Source of the DNA: Psychrilyobacter atlanticus DSM 19335
Lineage (GTDB): Bacteria > Fusobacteriota > Fusobacteriia > Fusobacteriales > Fusobacteriaceae
Assembly: GCF_000426625.1 (NCBI RefSeq)
Contig: NZ_KE384548.1
Coordinates: forward strand, 496,001 to 560,000
DNA: 64,000 nucleotides
Direction: 5' to 3'
Shown: positions 17,240 to 26,370 of the stretch, piece by piece
Numbering within the stretch: the first letter of the stretch is position 1
How the letters are laid out: the number at the start of each line of letters is the position of its first letter
Notes under the pieces: model-generated
What the model was told of the DNA's origin: nothing
Seen by the model: only the letters and a program-made list of their open reading frames with translations
The model's database searches: none
Made by a program: the position numbers and the translations under genes

Positions 17240-17780
17240 TTGGTGTTAGTATAGAAATTGGACAATCGTATTTTCGTTTGATATGATAAAATCGAATAGA
17301 AAAGAGGAGGTCTAGTATGGCAAATGAGCGATTTAGTGATGAGGTAAAAGAAACCATAGTTAGATTGTATAACAATGGTAACGGTAAGGAGATAAAAGAC
17401 TTAGCAATTGAATATGATGTGCCACAATCAACAGTTAGATACTGGGTAGTAGGTAAGAAAAAAAAGAGCTGAAAAGAATAAATTGAAAAATGAATCTCAT
17501 TCAGAGTTAGAACAGATAAAAAAAGAAATGAAAAAATTAAAAGAAGAGAATGATATCTTAAAAAAGGCTATAACCATATTCGCCAAAAACTAAGTAATGA
17601 ACAATGTCAAACTATGATCACTGAATTATCTAGAGTTCATCCAATAAGTAAGTTGACAAAGTAACGAGAATATACAAATTATGAAGAAGCAAATAAAATT
17701 AATAATTATAAATATAAAAAATCTTTAAAGGTACTATATGTTGAAATTAGAGATGAATTAGAAAAAAAGGTATAAAAGTT
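17240..17780 (+). mobile_element. Degraded IS3-family insertion sequence
   Basis: A start at 17317 behind GAGGAGG reads an IS3 OrfA helix-turn-helix (RFSDEVKETIVRLYNNG, IKDLAIEYDVPQSTVRYW). It then hits a TGA at 17470-17472, after an A-run (17458-17465). One frame over it resumes as the OrfA leucine zipper, ending LKKAITIFAKN. A short OrfB start (VHPISKLTK) and unrelated debris follow; the integrase core is missing. The element cannot transpose itself. Confidence 0.85.
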
Positions 17781-17789
17781 AATAGAATG

Positions 17790-18147
17790 TCTAAAATGCC
17801 TAGAAATGAACTTATGGATGTTGTAAAGAAACATAATATTAAAATAAATGATCTTATATAAAAAGTAAGTATAAAATTATATGTTGTAAAGGTGAAATAT
17901 AAATAAAATTATAAAGATAGATTTATGATATTTTACTAACCTTTTGAAAATAAACCCAATAAAATCAACCTTAAAAGGACACCTAAACTTTAGTGTCCTT
18001 TTATTTAACACTTTTTCGATTTTTGTTTGCGATAATCTTTTAAATTTGTCCGTGTTTTTCCTATTTTCTTCAAGTTTTTCATTCCTAGCATAATATTTAA
18101 CCCAGAAGATATGATATAATTAAGTAATAGAAAAGTTTCATATTAAA
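17790..18147. other. Non-coding debris between IS remnant and AlbA-type gene
   Basis: A 26-residue frame (KMPRNELMDVVKKHN, stop near 17861) has no start region and looks like a gene tail. AAAGGACAC / GTGTCCTTTT (17975-18003) is a terminator-like stem. The stretch at 18009-18033 (CTTTTTCGATTTTTGTTTGCGATA) closely matches 31993-32017 upstream of the Fic gene. Confidence 0.45.
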
Positions 18148-18150
18148 GAG

Positions 18151-19650
18151 GTGAGAACAATAAGAGAGATTTTAAATAAAATTAAAAAATTAGAAGGTAT
18201 AGAGTTGAAAGAATATTTGATAAATATAGAGGAGAATTATCAAATCGAACTGAAAAAATCTAAAAATAGCTTCCCAAAGGAAGCGTTAGAAAGTTATTCA
18301 GCCTTTGCCAATACAGATGGCGGACTCCTAATTTTAGGTATAGAGGAAACTTCTACAGGACTAAATATTTCAGGAGTAAAAAGCCCGGATAAGGTAAAAA
18401 AAGAAATGTTTGATATTTTGAATAATTCTCAAAAAGTTAGCAAAAATATTATCACAGATCAAAATATCGTTGAAAAAATCATAGACGATAAAGTTGTAAT
18501 CATCATAGATGTCCCCAAAGCTTATTATAAAGATAAGCCAGTTTACTTAAACAACAATCCCAAGACTACTTTCAAAAGGAACTATGAGGGAGATTACAGG
18601 TGTACAGAACAAGAGATGATTATAATGATCCAGGATTCCAGTAATGAATCTTTGGATAACAGTTTACTGGAGAATTTTACCATTGATGATTTAGATCCAG
18701 AAGCAATAAGATCTTACAGACAAAGGTTTTCCCTCCTAAAATCGGAACATCCATTTACAGGGCTGAGTGACCAGGATTTTTTAATTAAACTAAAAGTTCT
18801 TAGGAAAAACAGAAGAACCAATACCTTGGAATTAACTTTAGGTGGCTTATTGGTTTTTGGAAAATCAGAGGCTATAAAAGAGAGGTTGCCGCATTTCCAC
18901 GTAGAATACATAGACAAAAGTGATTTAAGTCATGAAAGGTGGAGCGACCGACTTGTATATGATGGTACTTGGGAAGATAATCTATATAATTTTTTCTATT
19001 TGGCAATAAATAGAATCTATAATAATTTGGAAAAAAACTTTAAAATTTTAGAAGATAACATTACCAGGGAAGAATTAAGTGAAGTTCATATAGCTCTAAG
19101 AGAAGCATTTATTAATTCAATAATTCACGCTAACTTTGAGTTAGAACAGCCAATTAAAGTAACTAAATATCCTAACTACTTTCAATTTGAAAATCCAGGG
19201 ACCTTGAGAATTTCCAAGGAAGACTTTTTCGAAGGAGAACATTCTGACCCAAGAAATCATATTATTCAAGAAATTTTTAGACACTTAAATTTATGTGAAA
19301 GAGCCGGCAGCGGGATTCCTAAGATCTTAAAAGCTGTAAAAGATTATTCATATAAGCATCCAGACATTGAGGAAGATAAAGATAAATTTACTTTTAAATT
19401 CTGGAATATAGAAAAAATTGAGGATGGTAAAAAACAAATTGAATCTTTAGATGACCTAAATAAGATAGAAAAAGATCTTCTGATATATTTACTTACCAAT
19501 AAAACTATCAGCAATAAAGATGTTCAAGAGAACTTTCACCTAACTAAAAATCAAACGACTAAACTTTTTAATAAACTAGTAGAAAAAAAATATATAAAAA
19601 AACTAGGAATAGGAAGAGGAACTTTTTATAAGATAGCAATAGACTTTTAA
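18151..19650 (+). CDS. AlbA/Schlafen-type putative DNA-binding ATPase-like regulator
   Basis: This protein of about 499 residues has an N-terminal AlbA_2 domain (ELKKSKNSFPKEALESYSAFANTDGGLLILGIEE). A central HATPase_c_4-like region follows (REAFINSIIHANFE, then YFQFENPGTLRIS, and LCERAGSGIPKI). A C-terminal winged helix completes it (NKDVQENFHLTKNQTTKLFNKLVEKKYIKK). Such proteins are common accessory regulators near defence or mobile loci. The start is uncertain: GTG 18151 lies inside the only ribosome-like GAGGTG, and TTG 18204 is an alternative. The gene follows IS debris, consistent with transfer. Confidence 0.85.
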   Translation: MRTIREILNKIKKLEGIELKEYLINIEENYQIELKKSKNSFPKEALESYSAFANTDGGLLILGIEETSTGLNISGVKSPDKVKKEMFDILNNSQKVSKNIITDQNIVEKIIDDKVVIIIDVPKAYYKDKPVYLNNNPKTTFKRNYEGDYRCTEQEMIIMIQDSSNESLDNSLLENFTIDDLDPEAIRSYRQRFSLLKSEHPFTGLSDQDFLIKLKVLRKNRRTNTLELTLGGLLVFGKSEAIKERLPHFHVEYIDKSDLSHERWSDRLVYDGTWEDNLYNFFYLAINRIYNNLEKNFKILEDNITREELSEVHIALREAFINSIIHANFELEQPIKVTKYPNYFQFENPGTLRISKEDFFEGEHSDPRNHIIQEIFRHLNLCERAGSGIPKILKAVKDYSYKHPDIEEDKDKFTFKFWNIEKIEDGKKQIESLDDLNKIEKDLLIYLLTNKTISNKDVQENFHLTKNQTTKLFNKLVEKKYIKKLGIGRGTFYKIAIDF

Positions 19651-19694
19651 CCTTGAATTAGGAGTAATAAAGTTTCTAAAAATTAATAATTTAT

Positions 19695-19835
19695 TGAATT
19701 ATAGGAGCGTAAATAATTTTTTAGGAGCGAAAAGGAGCTTTTCAGGACCAATGAAATCCTTGAAAAATAAAGAGTTTTAGAACTATAGGAGCGAAAAGAA
19801 TCTTTTTAGGAGCGTAAATTTTATTTTAGGATCAA
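19695..19835 (+). repeat. Degenerate AGGAGCG(T/A)AAA direct repeats
   Basis: The block TAGGAGCGTAAA / TAGGAGCGAAA occurs four times (near 19703, 19722, 19780 and 19809), with AGGAGC and AGGATC variants between, each followed by T-rich spacers. No reading frame spans it. It may be slippage-derived or a worn protein-binding array. Confidence 0.5.
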
Positions 19836-19853
19836 AAAAGATTTAAATAATGA

Positions 19854-19888
19854 TATCCCCCTGGATTTGTTCCTGGGGGTCTTTTTTT
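19854..19888 (+). terminator. Terminator after the AlbA-type gene
   Basis: CCCCC-t-GGA and TCC-t-GGGGG form a stem with one T/T mismatch, followed by seven T. Confidence 0.75.
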
Positions 19889-19892
19889 AAAA

Positions 19893-19930
19893 TCCTTCCC
19901 CACCCCTCCTAGATAGAATCTCCTATTCAT
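19893..19930. repeat. Fragment of a dispersed repeat
   Basis: CCTTCCCCACCCCTCCTAGA and the following TAGAATCTCC match, with two substitutions, bases 33761-33792 next to the TIR island. The unit looks like debris of a repeat family spread through the window. Confidence 0.5.
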
Positions 19931-20047
19931 CCCATTTTGCCTTTATATCCTGCCTTTTTTTATAGTTATAGACTTCTATTTAAAAAATTGACTTCTTAAA
20001 AATTTAAAGTTAAGATTAATTTAAAATAAAAATAAAGGAGAGTGAAA

Positions 20048-20977
20048 ATGAAATTTGAAAGGATCTTAGGAATTTTATTTTATATCTTGAATAGAGACCG
20101 TGTAAGTGCTAATACATTAGCAAAATATTTTGGTGTATCTAGGAGAACTATTCTTCGAGATGTAGATACTCTCAGTTTAGCAGGAATTCCGATATATTCT
20201 GAAATTGGCTCAAAAGGAGGATACTCAATTAATCGAGAATATAAATTGAATGGAAAAATAATTAATAAAACCAATTCACAGTATATTTTGCTTGCGTTAG
20301 AAAGTTTAAAAAGTATCTATGGTGAAAAAGAAGTTCATGAAACTTATGAAAAAGTAAAACATATTTTTTCTAATTATGATGAAAACAAACCCTTAGAACT
20401 TGATTTTTCAGTAGTTAATGAAAATATAGATGTTATAGAAAGTATTTCTATATTAAAAAATGCAATTAAAAATAAATCTTCAGTTTCCTTTGACTATACT
20501 AATATAAAAAATGAATGTAAAAAAATAAAAATTGATCCATTGCATGTTTTTTATAAATGGTATGGTTGGTATGTTTTTGGTTATAATTATTACAATAAAA
20601 AATTTCGTATGTATAAGATAATTAGAATGAAAAACTCAAAACAAAATAATGATAATTGGATTCAATCGTATAATATTAAAGAGTTAATGGAAGAGCATGA
20701 AAAAAATCGAAACAACAATAATATTGTAATAAAACTAAGGTATAGAAGAGAAGTCCAAACTCTGGTTGAAGAATATTTAAAAGGAATAATTGTTAATGAA
20801 ACTGAAAATGAAATAACAAGCGAAGTTGCGATAAAAGAAGATGATTTTATACTATTTTCCATTATTTTAGGATTTGGGAATAAAATTAAAATAATTTCTC
20901 CAGCTTCATTTTCTGCAAAAATAAAATTCCATTTAGAAAAAACATTAGAAAATATTTCTAGAAACAGTGACATATAG
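20048..20977 (+). CDS. HTH-11/WYL-domain transcriptional regulator
   Basis: This 309-residue protein starts at ATG 20048, seven bases after AAAGGAG; GTG 20042 is too close. The N-terminal winged helix is of the DeoR/YafY type (SANTLAKYFGVSRRTILRDVDTLSLAGIPIYSEIG). The central WYL domain carries KIDPLHVFYKWYGWYVFGYN, and a C-terminal WCX extension follows. WYL proteins sense small ligands or single-stranded nucleic acid. It probably acts on the overlapping palindromes at 20966-20995 in front of the neighbouring PfpI-like gene. Confidence 0.92.
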   Translation: MKFERILGILFYILNRDRVSANTLAKYFGVSRRTILRDVDTLSLAGIPIYSEIGSKGGYSINREYKLNGKIINKTNSQYILLALESLKSIYGEKEVHETYEKVKHIFSNYDENKPLELDFSVVNENIDVIESISILKNAIKNKSSVSFDYTNIKNECKKIKIDPLHVFYKWYGWYVFGYNYYNKKFRMYKIIRMKNSKQNNDNWIQSYNIKELMEEHEKNRNNNNIVIKLRYRREVQTLVEEYLKGIIVNETENEITSEVAIKEDDFILFSIILGFGNKIKIISPASFSAKIKFHLEKTLENISRNSDI

Positions 20978-21001
20978 TTGTCACTATTCTAGTGATATAA
21001 T
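20966..21001 (+). promoter_or_regulatory. Palindromic operator and extended -10 of the PfpI-like gene
   Basis: TCACTA-ttc-TAGTGA (20981-20995) is a perfect 6-3-6 palindrome. It overlaps a second inverted repeat, AGTGAC...GTCACT (20966-20985). The right arm runs into TGA-TATAAT (20993-21001), an extended -10. A bound WYL regulator would therefore contact the promoter directly. Confidence 0.6.
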
Positions 21002-21028
21002 TGTTTTATGTTATTAAGGAGGTATATT

Positions 21029-21661
21029 ATGAAAAAAATAGTTTATGTTTATATTTTAGATGGGATGGCGGATTGGGAATTAGGATATATAATGTCAGCG
21101 ATTAATATGAAATCAATACCCAATAAAGGAAATAAAAAATATTGTATTAAGACTGTTGGGAGTAATAAGGAACCAATTCATACTTTAGGAGGATTGACAA
21201 TCCTTCCCGATTCTTCTGTGGATGAAATAAAAAAAAGTGAAATGGCGGCTCTTCTTCTTCCTGGTTCAGATAAGTGGGATGAACCTAAACACAAAATTAT
21301 TTTAGAAAAAATAAAAATGTATATGGATAAAGAAATTCTAGTAGCTGCTATATGTGGAGCTACGCTTGCTTTAGCGAATCTAGGGATATTGAATACACAT
21401 TTGCATACAAGTAATTCTATAGAATATCTAAATTATTTTTCAGAGATATATACAGGAGAAGATTTATATCAAAATGATCTTTCTTTTGTAGATAAAAATC
21501 TAATTACGGCAAATTCCGCAGGTGGATTATTATGGGCAAAACAAATTATGCAATATCTAAAAATTTTGCCAAATGAGATGATAGAAGCATGGTTTAATTA
21601 TTATTCTACAGGAGATCCCAAATATTATATGGAACTATTATCACTATCAACTGAAGTCTAG
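21029..21661 (+). CDS. DJ-1/PfpI-family protein
   Basis: The start is ATG 21029 behind AAGGAGG. The 210-residue protein has the class I glutamine-amidotransferase-like fold: VYVYILDGMADWELGY at the N-terminus, and the nucleophile elbow VAAICGATLALAN near residue 117 with Cys in the expected place. It is the branch often annotated as a putative amidotransferase or glyoxalase-like protein. It is probably regulated by the WYL protein upstream. The substrate is unknown. Confidence 0.85.
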   Translation: MKKIVYVYILDGMADWELGYIMSAINMKSIPNKGNKKYCIKTVGSNKEPIHTLGGLTILPDSSVDEIKKSEMAALLLPGSDKWDEPKHKIILEKIKMYMDKEILVAAICGATLALANLGILNTHLHTSNSIEYLNYFSEIYTGEDLYQNDLSFVDKNLITANSAGGLLWAKQIMQYLKILPNEMIEAWFNYYSTGDPKYYMELLSLSTEV

Positions 21662-21699
21662 ATATTTATTCCTAAATTAGATATTAAATGAGAAAATAA

Positions 21700-21920
21700 T
21701 AAGTTTTCACCTTTTACTTGGAGTCTTTCCAGATATTCTCCTTTCATCTGTAAAGTACGACCCATATAGGGCAGCACTTTGTTGATTCAATAAGTACAAG
21801 ATTGGGGGAACCTCGACCATCTCTGCCACCCATAGACCCCCTGGATAGAAGAACACAAAGTTCATTCCCTGAAGAGGTGATCCTCGGAGTATGACAGGGA
21901 TAAGCGGTCTAGGATATCCC
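21700..21920. other. GC-richer non-coding segment
   Basis: This stretch is clearly richer in G+C than its surroundings and contains no intact frame on either strand. Stretches on the minus strand read as protein-like (RTLQMKGEYLERLQVKG), but stops interrupt. In composition it resembles the repeat debris at 33.4-33.8 kb and 40.3-40.5 kb, though I could not align it to them. It separates the PfpI gene from the yhf cluster. Confidence 0.35.
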
Positions 21921-23129
21921 CTATTTAATTAATTCTAAAAAACTTTTACCATTTTCTGGCATTTCAACTCCAAAATATTCTGCTACAGTAGCTCCAATAT
22001 CTGATAGAGTGTCTCTATGACCTATATACTTTCCTTTTATTTTTGTTCTATAAATCAATATAGGGACATTCTCACGAGTATGTTTCCCATGACCAATGGT
22101 AGGATCATTACCATGATCTGCAGTAACTAACAAAATGTCGTCTTCATTTAATAAATCTATTATTTTTTCTAAATTTTCATCACTTATTTTTAATTTCTCT
22201 ACATATCTCTCCACGTTTTCAGCATGCCCTGCTAAATCTGTTTCTTGGATATTTATACAAAAGAAACCTGTCTTTGTATTTTTAATTTTTTCTAGAGATA
22301 TTTTAAATATTTTATTTGTATCAACTATACCTTCATAATTTTCTCCATAAAAATTTTCTACTATATCAGCAACTTTACCTACAAAAATACTTTTTATTTC
22401 ATTTTTACCTAATATAGTTTGAACCTGCGTTTTTTCATTTATACCATAACCTAGATGCCTTACTTCATATCCCTTGTTATACACTCCTGATTTAGGAGCA
22501 TTTATCCCAATATATTTCCCCAACTTTTCTTCTTTAGCATCTTGAATCTCCTGAATAGTCACTCCTTCTCCTCCAAAAGCTATGACACGCGCAACTTTTA
22601 CTTCCTCTCTTACAATTTTACCTATCTTTAGCAATTCATCAAAAGAAATTTTATCCAAATTTGCTGTAAGGTTGTATACTTGTCCGAGATCAGCTTCTAA
22701 ATTATCTCCAATAGTTAAAACATTGTTCACTAAAAGATATTTTAAAGTTTCACCTACATATTTTACTTCATAACCTTCTTTTATTAACCTTAAATAGACA
22801 CTATCTATTACTTTTGAAAAAGGCTGAACTAGAGGCTTCTTAGGTGTTGATCCCATTATCTCTTGATGTCCAAAAAAGGTATCGCCTCCAAAATGTTGTA
22901 ATTTAGATTGACCAAAATTAGCTTCTTTTGAAATATCCATAATATTTATTTTTTTTCCTAAAGCATTAATAAGGCCTAATTTTTCAAAAGTTTTTAAATT
23001 TAAATTTAATTTTTTCTCTAAAATATGTTTACAAGTGTTAGCCCCTATATCTTGTGGTCTCACTTTTTCTACATCATCCATATACCCGATACCAAATGAA
23101 TCTATGACTACTACTATAAATCTTCCCAT
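21921..23129 (-). CDS. yhfW: YhfW, phosphopentomutase-like metalloenzyme
   Basis: This 402-residue protein belongs to the alkaline-phosphatase superfamily branch of phosphopentomutase. Seen motifs are VVIDSFGIGYMDD (N-terminal metal Asp), GGDTFFGHQEIMG (nucleophile region), and the C-terminal metal site VTADHGNDPTIGHGKHTREN. It is the last gene of a yhf-type cluster. In E. coli yhfW is uncharacterised; a phosphosugar mutase role is inferred. A hairpin at 23175-23206 separates it from yhfX, and ribosome site AAGGAG precedes the ATG. Confidence 0.9.
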   Translation of the reverse strand: MGRFIVVVIDSFGIGYMDDVEKVRPQDIGANTCKHILEKKLNLNLKTFEKLGLINALGKKINIMDISKEANFGQSKLQHFGGDTFFGHQEIMGSTPKKPLVQPFSKVIDSVYLRLIKEGYEVKYVGETLKYLLVNNVLTIGDNLEADLGQVYNLTANLDKISFDELLKIGKIVREEVKVARVIAFGGEGVTIQEIQDAKEEKLGKYIGINAPKSGVYNKGYEVRHLGYGINEKTQVQTILGKNEIKSIFVGKVADIVENFYGENYEGIVDTNKIFKISLEKIKNTKTGFFCINIQETDLAGHAENVERYVEKLKISDENLEKIIDLLNEDDILLVTADHGNDPTIGHGKHTRENVPILIYRTKIKGKYIGHRDTLSDIGATVAEYFGVEMPENGKSFLELIK

Positions 23130-23174
23130 ATTTATCTCCTTCTTTTAAAATAATATTGATACTTATTAAAATTA

Positions 23175-23206
23175 GGAGTTTATCCCTTTTCTTTTGGATA
23201 AACTCC
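23175..23206 (-). terminator. Hairpin between yhfX and yhfW
   Basis: GGAGTTTATCC and GGATAAACTCC form an 11-bp perfect stem. On the minus strand the following sequence is TAATTTTAATA, a weak T-run, so it may only attenuate transcription or stabilise the upstream mRNA. Confidence 0.6.
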
Positions 23207-23217
23207 CCCTCTTTATT

Positions 23218-24372
23218 TTATAATTTTCTTCCTAATGAATCATAAATTCCAACTAATTTAGGAGAATTTTTAGATAATCCTTCTACTAATGCTACATCAC
23301 TTCTAGTTACAAAAATTTGAGTTCTAAAAGCCATAATAGTTGCTTCACCTATTATACCTTCGTCTTCAATTTCAAAATAGTAATCAATAGCTTCAGGTGA
23401 TGGCATAACTACTTTTGATAATCTTTCGTTTTTTGCATCTCCGCCTAAAATTATATTTTCCACATGTGAACGTCTATAATGTCCTCCTCCATATATATAC
23501 CCATGACCTTGGAAATTATGAGAAATCTCACTTACATATACAATTGCAGGTAATTCAGGTGCTGATAACTCATTATGAAAAGGAGTGGTTCCTGATAATC
23601 CATGTCCTGGCTCTCCATGGGTTCCTCCAAATTCAGCTATTTTCCCCATACTTTTCACACAAGTTGAAGACGGTAGATTTAATTGAGAAACTTTAATTCC
23701 ATTTTTCTCTAATCTCTTATTTGCTTCAATCACAGTATTTAAATTATGGGTTGCTTCAATTTTATTTGTTTTTTCATCATATAAAAAACAAGGGAAATGA
23801 GTAATTCCATCTATTTTGATATTTTTAAAACCTTTTAATTTTTCTATTATTTCATCTATTTTTTCAATTTCAAATCCACTATATTGACCAGGATACAATA
23901 AATCTCCATCCTTATAGATTTTTAGCATTATACTTTGAATAATTCCTTTTTTCTTTGCTGCTTCATTTATTTTTTTAGCTTTTTCTATACTGTATACAGT
24001 AATAATTTGAGGATTCATCTCTAGTATATTTTCTATTAAACTATCAGGAATTTGGACTAAGTGGCCTACATGTCCTATTTTAACTCCTTGATTATGGAGA
24101 ACTCTTGCTTCTTTATAATCTACAACTACCGCTCCTTCATATCCAAGTTCATCTATCTTTTTGCATATATAAGGGTTTCGACCTAATTGTTTTGACATAT
24201 AATAAAGTTTTATCCCGTATTTATCTGCCGACTCTTTTATCATTTTTGCATTTTCCAAAACGGCATCTACATCTATTACATAAGTATCCGGCAATATCTT
24301 TTTTGTCTTATGTAACTTTCTTGCAATTTCTATAAGTTTAGGATTTCTTTTTCTTGTTATTTCTAAAAACAT
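23218..24372 (-). CDS. yhfX: YhfX, alanine-racemase-like PLP enzyme
   Basis: This 384-residue protein has an alanine-racemase-type TIM barrel. The cofactor lysine lies in YYMSKQLGRNP near residue 60. The phosphate-binding and metal-like segments are THFPCFLYD, GGTHGEPGHGLSGTTP and YIYGGGHYRRSH. In the yhf family it is thought to be an amino-acid racemase or epimerase. Its ATG directly abuts the yhfS stop codon (TAGATG), so the two are translationally coupled. Confidence 0.9.
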   Translation of the reverse strand: MFLEITRKRNPKLIEIARKLHKTKKILPDTYVIDVDAVLENAKMIKESADKYGIKLYYMSKQLGRNPYICKKIDELGYEGAVVVDYKEARVLHNQGVKIGHVGHLVQIPDSLIENILEMNPQIITVYSIEKAKKINEAAKKKGIIQSIMLKIYKDGDLLYPGQYSGFEIEKIDEIIEKLKGFKNIKIDGITHFPCFLYDEKTNKIEATHNLNTVIEANKRLEKNGIKVSQLNLPSSTCVKSMGKIAEFGGTHGEPGHGLSGTTPFHNELSAPELPAIVYVSEISHNFQGHGYIYGGGHYRRSHVENIILGGDAKNERLSKVVMPSPEAIDYYFEIEDEGIIGEATIMAFRTQIFVTRSDVALVEGLSKNSPKLVGIYDSLGRKL

Positions 24373-25482
24373 CTACTTACTCTCCTTTACCCTTTTATAA
24401 GCTTCCTTTAAAATTCTAATTATTGTTTTCTCTCCACTTCTATTTGGGTTAATTCTTATCATTTTCTTTTCTAGTGTCGAGTCAGCTTTCCTAAAGGTTC
24501 CAGATATTCTATAAAACAAAGGCACAAATTCATATTTCGATTCTGCTCCTACAGGATTAGGTAAAGCTCCTAGCTTACTAGCTTCCTTTAAAATTTCCTC
24601 CGCTATTTCCTCTTTAAATTCAATTAATAATACTTTCGACTGAGCATTAGCTAATACAGCCCCTTTTATAAACTCAAGTTCACCACTTTCTAATAGTTTA
24701 CACAAATTTTCATTTACTTCACCTTGTATAGCTAAAGCTACCGGAGCATAAGTTAACCCTCTTAAAACTTCCATAGCTTCATATCCTTGAACTTGACTCC
24801 CACCAGAATAATTATATTTCACTACTTTTTCAATTAATTTTTTTTTGCCAATTAAACAACCAATTCCTTCAGGACCTAATAACTTAAACAGCGAAAAAGC
24901 TGATAAATCTGCTCCTAACTCTACTCCTATCTTTTGCACTTTCATTACAGCATAGTTATCATCTGTAATAATAATTGTGTCTTCATCAATTTCTTTTATT
25001 TTTGATATCACTTCTCCTATTTCATAACTATCTTCTATTTTTTGTCTTGTATATTGGACTAATGCAGATTTTAACTGCCCTTTATTTTCCAATAATACTC
25101 TTTCTAAATCATAAATATTATTAAAATTAGCTTTTATAAATTCTACTCCCATAGTTTCTAAACTAACTAAACTTGTTGGATATACTGGAGCATCATGAAC
25201 CAAAACTTTATCTCCTGCTTTCAAATGAGATATGAATCCCCACCTAAGAGCTCCAGTCCCCGCTCCTCTTACTAATACTGCCTTTTCTGCTCCAAAATAA
25301 TCTGCCAATACCTCTTCTACTTTTATTGTTTGATATGGTTTATTCGTCCCACTTCTTACCCCTAAATCGCCTAACGATAACATCTCTTCTCCAGTAAAAT
25401 TAGCTGTAATAGTATCTATTAAATCAAATTGTTTCTTCTTTGCTTCTTCTAAGGTTATTGATTCTAATGGAAATGTTTTCAA
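24373..25482 (-). CDS. yhfS: YhfS, class-V-like PLP aminotransferase family
   Basis: This 369-residue protein is of the fold-type I PLP family. It has the VRGAGTGALRWGF cofactor-phosphate loop, the IITDDNYAVM Asp that contacts the pyridine nitrogen, and SAFSLFKLLGPEGIGC with the Schiff-base lysine. The E. coli counterpart is an uncharacterised aminotransferase or lyase. It lies between php and yhfX with tight spacing, so it probably works on an amino compound handled by the same pathway. Confidence 0.9.
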   Translation of the reverse strand: MKTFPLESITLEEAKKKQFDLIDTITANFTGEEMLSLGDLGVRSGTNKPYQTIKVEEVLADYFGAEKAVLVRGAGTGALRWGFISHLKAGDKVLVHDAPVYPTSLVSLETMGVEFIKANFNNIYDLERVLLENKGQLKSALVQYTRQKIEDSYEIGEVISKIKEIDEDTIIITDDNYAVMKVQKIGVELGADLSAFSLFKLLGPEGIGCLIGKKKLIEKVVKYNYSGGSQVQGYEAMEVLRGLTYAPVALAIQGEVNENLCKLLESGELEFIKGAVLANAQSKVLLIEFKEEIAEEILKEASKLGALPNPVGAESKYEFVPLFYRISGTFRKADSTLEKKMIRINPNRSGEKTIIRILKEAYKRVKESK

Positions 25483-25492
25483 ATTTTCCCTC

Positions 25493-26359
25493 CTATATAT
25501 TTAAAATTCTATTCGGATTATCTCTTAATAATTTTTCTATGGATTTTTTGGTTACACCTCTTTCAATCAACATTGGAATAAAAGTATCAAATAAATAGTT
25601 ATATCCTACTCCACCTAAATATTGCATATGTGATTTTCTAGTTATATCCATTGATAAAACAATTTGTTCTTCCCACCCTTTATTGATTAGACTAGTTAAT
25701 ATATCTGCTCTAATCTCATCTGATAGATAACTTAATTTTCCGATTGTATCAAATTCTATATTTACCCCTGTTTTTAAAATTAATTCAATATATTCTTCAT
25801 CTCCACTTAGATCTAGGTGACCTATTATCACTTTTTTTAGATTTATTCCTAGCTTATTAAACAACTCTACTTGCTCCATTCCACAAGTTCCTAAAGTTGT
25901 ATGAGTTGTTATCGGTACTCCTGTTTTTAGATGGGCTATTGCACTAGCCATAAAATTTTTTTTTTCTAATTCTGTCATTTTATCCTTGCTTGTCCCTATT
26001 TCCCCAATAATACTAGCTTTTATTTCACTACCATCTATTCCAATAGTAATTTCTTCTATCATTTTTTCAGCTAGTTCTTCTATTGTTTTTGTTGATACTT
26101 CTTTTGGTAAAAATGGCTCTTTATAATAACCTGTTGAAATTAAAATATTAATGCCACTTTCTTTTGCAACTTCTTGAATATATTTTATATCCCTACCAAT
26201 TCCAATATTTGTTACCTCTACTATATTTCTAACTCCATTTTTATAAAGTTCTTTTAATTCTTTTATAGTTTCTTCTTTACAATCTAACCTGCAATCATCA
26301 CTTTTCTTAATTACAGATAGATCAATAAACATATGCTCATGCATCATTGTATAATTCAT
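25493..26359 (-). CDS. php: Phosphotriesterase-homology protein (Php/YhfV)
   Basis: This 288-residue amidohydrolase-superfamily protein has the N-terminal HxH metal pair (MMHEHMFIDL), the bridging EIGTSKDKM segment with Glu where phosphotriesterase has a carbamylated Lys, the metal histidines in THTTLGT and IGHLDLSG, and the late SMDITRK aspartate. The substrate is unknown; lactonase or esterase activity is possible. It is one of the hallmarks identifying this cluster as the yhf operon. Confidence 0.92.
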   Translation of the reverse strand: MNYTMMHEHMFIDLSVIKKSDDCRLDCKEETIKELKELYKNGVRNIVEVTNIGIGRDIKYIQEVAKESGINILISTGYYKEPFLPKEVSTKTIEELAEKMIEEITIGIDGSEIKASIIGEIGTSKDKMTELEKKNFMASAIAHLKTGVPITTHTTLGTCGMEQVELFNKLGINLKKVIIGHLDLSGDEEYIELILKTGVNIEFDTIGKLSYLSDEIRADILTSLINKGWEEQIVLSMDITRKSHMQYLGGVGYNYLFDTFIPMLIERGVTKKSIEKLLRDNPNRILNI

Positions 26360-26370
26360 TATATTTTCTC

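Noticed and set aside
21700-21920. GC-rich segment considered as rRNA fragment or structured RNA
   Set aside because: I could not match it to 16S/23S motifs or a known RNA; the resemblance to rRNA is only in base composition.
23415-24335. Open plus-strand frames within yhfX (and similar shadows in other genes)
   Set aside because: They lie antisense to clear enzymes, lack ribosome sites and have no protein-like pattern.
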